Shown one piece after another: positions 7,168-11,760 of a DNA stretch of 11,760 nt. The notes beneath the pieces are model-generated. The model saw nothing but the letters and a program-made list of their open reading frames with translations, ran no database searches and had not been told where the DNA came from. Each line of letters starts with the position of its first letter. Position 1 is the stretch's first letter. Source of the stretch: an uncultured Bacillota bacterium (lineage in GTDB: Bacteria > Bacillota_I > Bacilli_A > RFN20 > CAG-826); assembly GCA_946623775.1 (NCBI GenBank), contig CAMORJ010000047.1, forward strand, positions 1-11,760. The letters are read 5' to 3'. The position numbers and the translations under genes are program-made.

Positions 7168-8377
7168 TTTCGGGGCACTCCTTCTTTTCTATTCTTGATG
7201 TAATTATACCATCCGCTAGGCGGGTTTTCATTGTTTGGCCGATTTCCAATTGCTTCGCCGATGCTATCACTTTCCCCTGCTCATCTTCTGATATCGCATA
7301 ACCGCGATTCAATACAGCATAGGGATTCAATGCAGATAGGCGACCCTGCAAAGCTTCGACGGAGTGTGTATTTCTTGCCAAAACCGCGCTTATGCCGAGA
7401 TCGAGGCGCTTGCCGGTTTGGGATAGTTCTTCCAAGCGTTTGTCATACACGGCGCTGGGATTCTCGAAATACGAACGTTTGGCAAGCAAGCCGAGAGTTC
7501 TTTCCAAACCCTCTATCTTCGCCTTCATCAAATAACTCAGATGCTCGTCCATATCATCAAGGCCCTGAGCGATTTCTTGGCCATCCGGAGTCGCCGCGAC
7601 AGCCGCGCCTGTGGGAGTCGAGACGCGCAAATCAGCGACCAGATCGATTAAAGTCACATCCACTTCGTGGCCCACCGCTGCGATTACGGGGCAAGGGAAC
7701 GCCGCAGCGGCGCGAACCACCGCTTCGTCGTTGAACGCCCCCAAATCTTCGCTAGAGCCGCCTCCGCGGCCGATAATCAATGTATCGAGGGATTTTTCCT
7801 TCGCAAGGCCGATCGCCCTCACAATGTCTTTTGGGGCGTCTTGGCCCTGGACTAAGCTCGGGAACACGTATAATTCGACGAGAGGCCAGCGGTTCCCGAT
7901 ATTGACGATGATGTCTCTAAGCCCGGCCGAATTTGCGCCCGCGATGACGCCGATGCGCTTCGGGAATGGGCAAATCGGGCGTTTGCGGTCAGCATCGAAC
8001 AATCCTTCTTTGGCCAGTTTTTCTTTGAGCTGCTGCAAGCGAAGAAGCTCAGCGCCTTTGCCGAAAAGCTCCATGTGGTCTACGGAAATCTGATAAGACC
8101 CACGCGGCGGATAGACCGCGATCTTGCCATGGACGAGCACTTCGTCGCCGTCTTTGGGAACGAAGCTCAGGTAAGCGGTCGCGCTTGCCCACATCACGGC
8201 CGAGATAGTGGATTTGTCGTCTTTCAGCGAGAAATAGGCATGGCCTGAGGAATAGACTTTGAAGTTGCTGATCTCCCCACGAAGAAAAATGGAGGAAAAT
8301 GCTTCGTTTCCCTCCAGGACTCTCTTGATCGCCGTATTCAATTGAGTGACGCTTATGCAGGTCTTTTCATCGAACAT
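7157..8377 (-). CDS. xseA: Exodeoxyribonuclease VII large subunit (XseA)
   Basis: This is the catalytic subunit of exonuclease VII, active in single-stranded DNA turnover and mismatch repair. The 406 residues are somewhat shorter than E. coli XseA and usual for Firmicutes. The N-terminal OB-fold DNA-binding region occupies about 1-105, with FLRGEISNFKVYSSGHAYFSLKDD split over 31-54. The catalytic domain holds IIGRGGGSSEDLGAFNDE (201-218), AAVGHEVDVTLIDLVADLR with His237, Asp240 and Arg251, and STPTGAA. The usual TS-x-x-GAA stretch reads AGANSAGLRD (146-155), a mild divergence. A helical region follows, and the C-terminal LNRGYAIS motif is present. The ATG overlaps the nusB stop region by 11 bases. 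Only a weak TTGGA precedes it, so coupling to nusB translation is likely. Confidence 0.95.
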   Translation of the reverse strand: MFDEKTCISVTQLNTAIKRVLEGNEAFSSIFLRGEISNFKVYSSGHAYFSLKDDKSTISAVMWASATAYLSFVPKDGDEVLVHGKIAVYPPRGSYQISVDHMELFGKGAELLRLQQLKEKLAKEGLFDADRKRPICPFPKRIGVIAGANSAGLRDIIVNIGNRWPLVELYVFPSLVQGQDAPKDIVRAIGLAKEKSLDTLIIGRGGGSSEDLGAFNDEAVVRAAAAFPCPVIAAVGHEVDVTLIDLVADLRVSTPTGAAVAATPDGQEIAQGLDDMDEHLSYLMKAKIEGLERTLGLLAKRSYFENPSAVYDKRLEELSQTGKRLDLGISAVLARNTHSVEALQGRLSALNPYAVLNRGYAISEDEQGKVIASAKQLEIGQTMKTRLADGIITSRIEKKECPENGK

Positions 8378-8807
8378 TTTCCAAAGTCCTATCGAGGATT
8401 GCGTTCACGAATTTGTAGTCGTTGTCGGATAAATAGGTCTTCGACAGGCGAACCGCGATATCGATGATGACGCCTTTATCGACTTCCGGATCGACGAAAT
8501 AGTAATGGACGTAGGACAGGATGAGGATGGCCTGCTCCACGCGGTTGAGGCGGTCGAACGTCCACTTCCTCATGTTCGCATTGAAGCGGTCGATGGCCTC
8601 TTTCTCATGCTTGATGGCCATGATGAGGCAGGCCTTTATGAAATAGTCGCACTCCTCATAGGGGAGCTCGCATAGATTGGATACGGTTTCCTCGACGTTG
8701 AAGAGCTGGCCCATCGATTGATAGGTCAGGAAATCGTAAATCGCGGTCATAGCGGTCTTCTGCAGTGAGTTCCTGCTATTTCCGGGGTTTTCAATGATCT
8801 CTTCCAT
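8367..8807 (-). CDS. nusB: Transcription antitermination factor NusB
   Basis: NusB binds the boxA RNA of rRNA operons with NusE (S10) and helps RNA polymerase read through them. The 146-residue all-helical protein matches the family length. Visible features are the N-terminal helix LQKTAMTAIYDFLTYQ (15-30), the WTFDRLNRVEQAILILSYVHYYF region around residue 90, and the strongly conserved C-terminal pattern IDIAVRLSKTYLSDNDYKFVNAILD. The ATG at 8807 is preceded by AAGGAAGGA (8821-8813), a good purine-rich ribosome-binding site. It heads the overlapping nusB-xseA-xseB unit, the same order as in Bacillus except that folD is absent between nusB and xseA. Confidence 0.93.
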   Translation of the reverse strand: MEEIIENPGNSRNSLQKTAMTAIYDFLTYQSMGQLFNVEETVSNLCELPYEECDYFIKACLIMAIKHEKEAIDRFNANMRKWTFDRLNRVEQAILILSYVHYYFVDPEVDKGVIIDIAVRLSKTYLSDNDYKFVNAILDRTLENVR

Positions 8808-8832
8808 CGTGGTCCTTCCTTAGGGCGCGGAT

Positions 8833-8841
8833 ATATTAGCA
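8833..8841 (-). promoter_or_regulatory. Possible extended -10 promoter for nusB
   Basis: In the 66-base gap upstream of nusB the minus strand reads TGC followed by TAATAT (8841-8833), an extended -10 with 4 of 6 hexamer matches. No convincing -35 lies at the right distance. The element falls in the loop of an imperfect hairpin formed by GCGCGTGGAT and ATCCGCGC, with a two-base bulge. The leader would hold the nusB ribosome-binding site. Readthrough from the upstream gene is an equal possibility. Confidence 0.3.
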
Positions 8842-8873
8842 CATCCACGCGCATATAGAGAGGGCAAATCGCC

Positions 8874-9338
8874 TTATTTGGAGCGACGCTTCTCCTCCTG
8901 AAGCTTTTTCTCGGCGCTTTTGTACATCGCGAAGCCGAAAGCGTATCCGCCGATGAGAATGACATGGATGATGATCGAGACGATGGATCCAAGCGCCATC
9001 TCAGGCAGGCAAAGCAAAACGATTTCGACGATCAGATCCGCGACATAAAGCCCGGAGCCGACCAGATAAAAAGCCAAGGTGCCGCGGGCGGCCCTCAAGG
9101 CCAAAAGCACGGACAAGGCAAGCAGGACAAGCGAATAGACCAACGCCGAATGCTGGAAAGCGACATAATGGGCGAACAATCTTGCGCCCGCCAAAGTCAG
9201 GCCGGCCGAAAACGGGGCTCCGAAAATGCTCGCCACCGCCCAGAAAGCCGAAAGCAAAGCGGGCACCATGATCAAAACCGCTATTTTCTGATAGGCGATG
9301 AGCCTCGTTTCGAAACTGGACGACTGAGATTTTGCCAT
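8874..9338 (-). CDS. Unrecognised four-helix membrane protein
   Basis: I do not recognise a family. The 154-residue product has four hydrophobic segments at about 18-40, 65-82, 86-110 and 114-137. A short polar N-terminus and a strongly basic tail (SAEKKLQEEKRRSK) suggest both ends face the cytoplasm. There is no signal peptide, cysteine motif or obvious catalytic residue pattern, and only one acidic pair (Asp101, Glu105) lies within the third segment. It sits between the Asp23-family gene and nusB, where Bacillus has the two directly adjacent. Its ATG follows a terminator-like hairpin by 6 bases, with no ribosome-binding site and no clear promoter, so expression would rely on readthrough unless the start is wrong. 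Coding reality is supported by a clean open frame and sensible topology. Confidence 0.7.
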   Translation of the reverse strand: MAKSQSSSFETRLIAYQKIAVLIMVPALLSAFWAVASIFGAPFSAGLTLAGARLFAHYVAFQHSALVYSLVLLALSVLLALRAARGTLAFYLVGSGLYVADLIVEIVLLCLPEMALGSIVSIIIHVILIGGYAFGFAMYKSAEKKLQEEKRRSK

Positions 9339-9344
9339 ACATAG

Positions 9345-9371
9345 AAAAAGAGGCGGACTAGCCGAACCTCT
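9345..9371 (-). terminator. Rho-independent terminator overlapping the Asp23-family stop codon
   Basis: On the minus strand AGAGG-TT-CGG, loop CTAGT, CCG-CCTCT (9371-9349) folds into an 8-pair stem with a two-base bulge. It is followed by a run of U that, counting the last stem base, covers 9349-9345. The TAG stop of the Asp23-family gene lies in the loop. The tail reaches within 6 bases of the next gene's ATG. Confidence 0.6.
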
Positions 9372-9705
9372 TTACATTGATTTTGACGTCGTAAGGAACC
9401 GTGTCGCACATCAATGAGATGGCCGACGCGACTTCCTCTTGGATCTGCCTGCACACCTTTGTGACGGGGACTTCGGAGTTCGGAGCGATGATGACATCGA
9501 TCTTCACGACCGCTTTCCCTTCCTTGTCGAAGCTCACCCTCACTCCCGAATCAATCGTGAAGGGAACCCTGCGCGACGAAGAAACCTGCGCTCCGCGGAC
9601 CGTCGAAACGGCCGAGGAGGCGATGGAGGCGATGGCTTGACGGGAAATCCCCATCGCGCCCTGCCTAGAGTAATTGTTGATCAGGATGTAGTCGCGGGTG
9701 CTCAT
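9358..9705 (-). CDS. Asp23/DUF322 family envelope-stress-type protein (YqhY-like)
   Basis: Asp23-family proteins are small cytoplasmic or membrane-associated proteins linked to envelope homeostasis in Firmicutes; biochemical roles are poorly defined. The product has 115 residues. The N-terminal half (QGAMGISRQAIASIASSAV, 15-33) matches the family opening 'G.i.is..vi..Ia..A'. The second half alternates VVKIDVIIAPNSEVP with a helix VCRQIQEEVASAI and ends in the strand VPYDVKINVKRF. Position two genes before nusB parallels Bacillus yqhY. I chose the ATG at 9705. A longer frame from 9813 exists, but its first 36 residues overlap the tkt end, are Pro/Arg-rich and resemble no Asp23 start. No ribosome-binding site precedes 9705; a promoter-like pair ends 7 bases before it. 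The stop lies in a terminator loop, suggesting this gene forms its own short transcript. Confidence 0.88.
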   Translation of the reverse strand: MSTRDYILINNYSRQGAMGISRQAIASIASSAVSTVRGAQVSSSRRVPFTIDSGVRVSFDKEGKAVVKIDVIIAPNSEVPVTKVCRQIQEEVASAISLMCDTVPYDVKINVKRFG

Positions 9706-9712
9706 GGCAAAT

Positions 9713-9741
9713 ATTTTACTTTTGGGCGTAGAAATTGGCAA
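9713..9741 (-). promoter_or_regulatory. Probable leaderless promoter for the Asp23-family gene
   Basis: Inside the end of tkt the minus strand has TTGCCA (9741-9736) and TAAAAT (9718-9713) with a 17-base spacer; each is a 5 of 6 match. The -10 begins with the tkt TAA stop codon and ends 7 bases before the ATG at 9705, so transcription would start at or next to the start codon. This fits the absence of a ribosome-binding site. Confidence 0.62.
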
Positions 9742-11704
9742 CCTTCTCCGCCACCGCTTCGGGGGTGAACCCGAATTCGGCCAAGACGGCGTTGCAGGGT
9801 CCGGATTCGCCAAAGCGGTCGACGCCGATATGGAAGGCGGTCAGATCGCCCCAGCCAAACGTCGCGCCCATTTCGAGCGAAATGCGCTTTTCGCGAGGCA
9901 GGGAGAGGACTTTCTTCTGGTAATCCGCGGGCTGAGCGAGGAAACGTTCCATCGACGGCATCGAGATGACTTTGACGTTGATGGATTTTTCCTTCAAGAG
10001 CTTGGCGGCGTCGATGGCGAGCCCGACTTCGGAGCCGGTGGCGATGATCTCGAGATCGGCTTTGCCTTCGCCATAGACCTCATAGGCGCCGTATTCGACC
10101 AAGGCACGGTCGGATTTTTCAAGCGTCGGGAGGTTCTGACGTGACAAGATGATCGCGCTTGGGCCATTGCGATGGGCAAGGGCCGCGTCATAGGCGCCTT
10201 GCGTCTCCTTCATATCGGCGGGGCGATAGACGGTGACGTTGGGCATGGCGCGGAGCATTGCAAGATGCTCGATCGGCTGATGGGTCGGGCCATCTTCGCC
10301 GACGGCAAGGGAATCGTGGGTGAAAAGGTAAATCGCGGGCAGATTCTGCAAAGCGGCCATCCTGATGGCGGGTTTGCAGTAGTCGGCGAAGACGAAGAAG
10401 CAAGCGCCATAGGCGAGCAATCCGCCATGGAGCAGGATGCCGTTCATCGCGCCGGCCATGCCGAATTCGCGGATGCCCCAGCGGACATCTTTGCCGCTCG
10501 GGTTGGCTCTAGAGAAGGCTGTGACGCCTTTGACATCGGTCTTGGTGGAGCCGGCAACGTCGGCGGAGCCGCCAAAGGCGAACGGGAAGGCGGCATGGAG
10601 TGCCGCAAGGCATTTGCCAGAGCTGTTCCTGGTCGCGTCTTTCTCTTTGATTTCGACGCCGGACCAATCGATGCGCCTGCCGCCGAGGTCTTTCTTGAAG
10701 GAATCCAAGAAGAGCTGGAACTCCTCGGGATGCGCTTTCGCATAGGCGGCTTGGCGATCCATATAGGCGGCATATGCTTTGGCGCCGCGGGCTTTGAAGC
10801 TTTCGGCGAAGCAGTCATAGACTTCCTGGGGAACGGTGAATTCCGGATATTCATAGCCATATTGCTTCTTGGCATATTGGCCGTCTTCCACTCCTAGCGG
10901 GGAACCGTGGGTCTTGCAGGATCCGGCATTTTGGGAACCATATCCGATGGTGGTATGGATGATGATGACGGTCGGGAAGGCAGTGCTTTGCTTCGCTTTC
11001 GCGATGGCTTTGCTGATGGCGGAGACGGAGTTTCCGTCTTTGACATCGATGACTTCCCATTCGGCCGCGAGGAAGCGGGTCTTGGCGTCTTCAGTAAGCG
11101 AATCGCTGGTAGGGCCATCCAGGGTGGAACCGTTCTCGTCATAGAACATGATGAGTTTGTTGAGTTTGAGATGGCCGGCCAAAGAGATGGCTTCTTGGGA
11201 AATGCCCTCTTCAAGGCATCCGTCGCCGCAAAGAACATAGGTATAGTGGTCCATGATCTCGGCGCCATCGGGATAAGAGGCGGCGACTGCGCGCTCGGCG
11301 ATGGCCATGCCGACGCCTTGGGCAATGCCTTGTCCCAAAGGACCGCCGCCAGCATCGACGCCCGGAGTGACGCCGACTTCTGGATGTCCTGGGGTCTTGC
11401 TGTGGAGCTGACGGAAGGACTTGAGGTCATCCATGCTGACGCCGTAGCCGGCAAGATGGAGCATGGAATAAAGAAGCGCGGACGCGTGGCCGGAAGAGAA
11501 AACGATGCGATCGCGAGAAACCCATTCGGGATGCTCTGGGTCAGAGACTAGATGATCGCGGAAAAGCGCAAGCATCGCAGGCGCTGCGTCTAATGCCATG
11601 CCGGGATGGCCGGAGTTGGCCTTGTTAATCTGATCGATGACCAAGCTCCTGATGGCTCCGACAACAAGTTTTTCATCGGCTTTCATTGGTTTAACTGATT
11701 CCAT
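9716..11704 (-). CDS. tkt: Transketolase (Tkt)
   Basis: This thiamine-diphosphate enzyme of the non-oxidative pentose phosphate pathway moves two-carbon units between sugar phosphates. The 662 residues are full length. Visible motifs are ANSGHPGMALDAAP with His33, SGHASALLYSMLHLAGY with His73, LHSKTPGHPE with the phosphate-site region (100-109), GPLGQG (121-126), the cofactor motif from CGDGCLEEG (Asp161) to YDENG (Asn191), THGSPLG with His266, the catalytic Glu413 in WGIREFGMAGAMNG, and THDSLAVGEDGPTHQPIEHL with His463 and His475. The usual ETTTG before GPLGQG reads DAGGG (117-121), an unusual glycine-rich variant. A C-terminal domain follows from about 530. The ATG at 11704 has AGGGGGA (11717-11711) about 7 bases upstream, favouring it over Met8. 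It lies directly upstream of the Asp23-family gene, with a 10-base gap. Confidence 0.97.
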   Translation of the reverse strand: MESVKPMKADEKLVVGAIRSLVIDQINKANSGHPGMALDAAPAMLALFRDHLVSDPEHPEWVSRDRIVFSSGHASALLYSMLHLAGYGVSMDDLKSFRQLHSKTPGHPEVGVTPGVDAGGGPLGQGIAQGVGMAIAERAVAASYPDGAEIMDHYTYVLCGDGCLEEGISQEAISLAGHLKLNKLIMFYDENGSTLDGPTSDSLTEDAKTRFLAAEWEVIDVKDGNSVSAISKAIAKAKQSTAFPTVIIIHTTIGYGSQNAGSCKTHGSPLGVEDGQYAKKQYGYEYPEFTVPQEVYDCFAESFKARGAKAYAAYMDRQAAYAKAHPEEFQLFLDSFKKDLGGRRIDWSGVEIKEKDATRNSSGKCLAALHAAFPFAFGGSADVAGSTKTDVKGVTAFSRANPSGKDVRWGIREFGMAGAMNGILLHGGLLAYGACFFVFADYCKPAIRMAALQNLPAIYLFTHDSLAVGEDGPTHQPIEHLAMLRAMPNVTVYRPADMKETQGAYDAALAHRNGPSAIILSRQNLPTLEKSDRALVEYGAYEVYGEGKADLEIIATGSEVGLAIDAAKLLKEKSINVKVISMPSMERFLAQPADYQKKVLSLPREKRISLEMGATFGWGDLTAFHIGVDRFGESGPCNAVLAEFGFTPEAVAEKVANFYAQK

Positions 11705-11760
11705 TTTGGTTCCCCCTATTAGTAGTTTTTCAGTTAATAATTTGTATATTTTAATATATT
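11705..11760 (-). promoter_or_regulatory. AT-rich tkt leader with ribosome-binding site
   Basis: The 56 bases upstream of tkt end at the window edge. They hold the ribosome-binding site AGGGGGA (11717-11711) and otherwise are very AT-rich, with several TATA-like hexamers such as TATACA (11747-11742). A promoter is likely here, but no -35 and -10 pair can be fixed because the -35 region would lie outside the window. Confidence 0.45.

Noticed and set aside
9706..9813. 36-residue N-terminal extension of the Asp23-family protein
   Set aside because: It overlaps the end of tkt in another frame, is Pro/Arg-rich and lies outside the family domain. The ATG at 9705 gives the expected length.
10172..10897. 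241-codon open frame on the plus strand inside tkt
   Set aside because: It lies opposite unmistakable transketolase motifs, and the product is low-complexity Gly/Ala/Glu-rich sequence without a ribosome-binding site.
1..11760. Mollicute-style code with UGA as tryptophan
   Set aside because: Several genes (dinB, xerD, dxs, nusB) end at UGA exactly where family proteins end, and Trp is encoded by UGG throughout.
1..11760. CRISPR array, tRNA, rRNA or insertion sequence
   Set aside because: No regularly spaced repeats with unique spacers, no cloverleaf-like segment, no rRNA-like sequence and no terminal inverted repeats with transposase were seen in the short gaps.

Overview
This is a bacterial chromosomal segment of mostly housekeeping genes. 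All twelve protein-coding genes lie on the minus strand, so transcription runs from position 11760 towards 1. The gene order Asp23-family protein, nusB, xseA, xseB, dxs matches the yqhY-nusB-folD-xseA-xseB-ispA-dxs block of Bacillus-type Firmicutes, and xerD followed by deoB matches the ripX-drm pair. Roughly balanced base composition, UGA used as a stop (dinB, xerD, dxs, nusB) and a lipobox lipoprotein point to an uncultured member of the Bacilli (Bacillota) using the standard code. The placement is inference from synteny; no rRNA or marker search was possible.

Layout in transcription order. (1) 11704-9716: tkt, transketolase. (2) 9705-9358: a small Asp23-family protein whose stop codon lies inside a terminator-like hairpin. 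(3) 9338-8874: an unrecognised four-helix membrane protein. (4) 8807-6967: nusB, xseA and xseB, chained by two 11-base overlaps. (5) 6919-5048: dxs, after an AT-rich gap that carries an 11-base repeated unit. (6) 4993-2932: dinB with its own promoter, overlapping xerD by 14 bases. (7) 2860-1: deoB with its own promoter, then a lipoprotein and the start of an ABC permease that runs off the window. No gene-free stretch exceeds about 75 bases.

Function. Tkt and Dxs are both thiamine-diphosphate enzymes of sugar-phosphate metabolism. DeoB produces ribose-5-phosphate, a Tkt substrate, and Dxs uses glyceraldehyde-3-phosphate and pyruvate to start the MEP isoprenoid pathway. NusB serves rRNA antitermination, XseA and XseB form exonuclease VII, DinB is a translesion polymerase, and XerD resolves chromosome dimers. 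The lipoprotein and permease look like an SsuA/TauA-type importer of unknown substrate; its ATPase is not in the window.

The most notable signal is in translation initiation. Three genes without a Shine-Dalgarno sequence (dinB, the Asp23 gene and the permease) each have a promoter-like -35/-10 pair with a 17-base spacer, ending 6 or 7 bases before the ATG, as expected for leaderless mRNAs. In two of them the -10 hexamer starts with the TAA stop of the upstream gene. I see no phage, CRISPR, transposon, tRNA or rRNA, and no convincing new multi-gene system.
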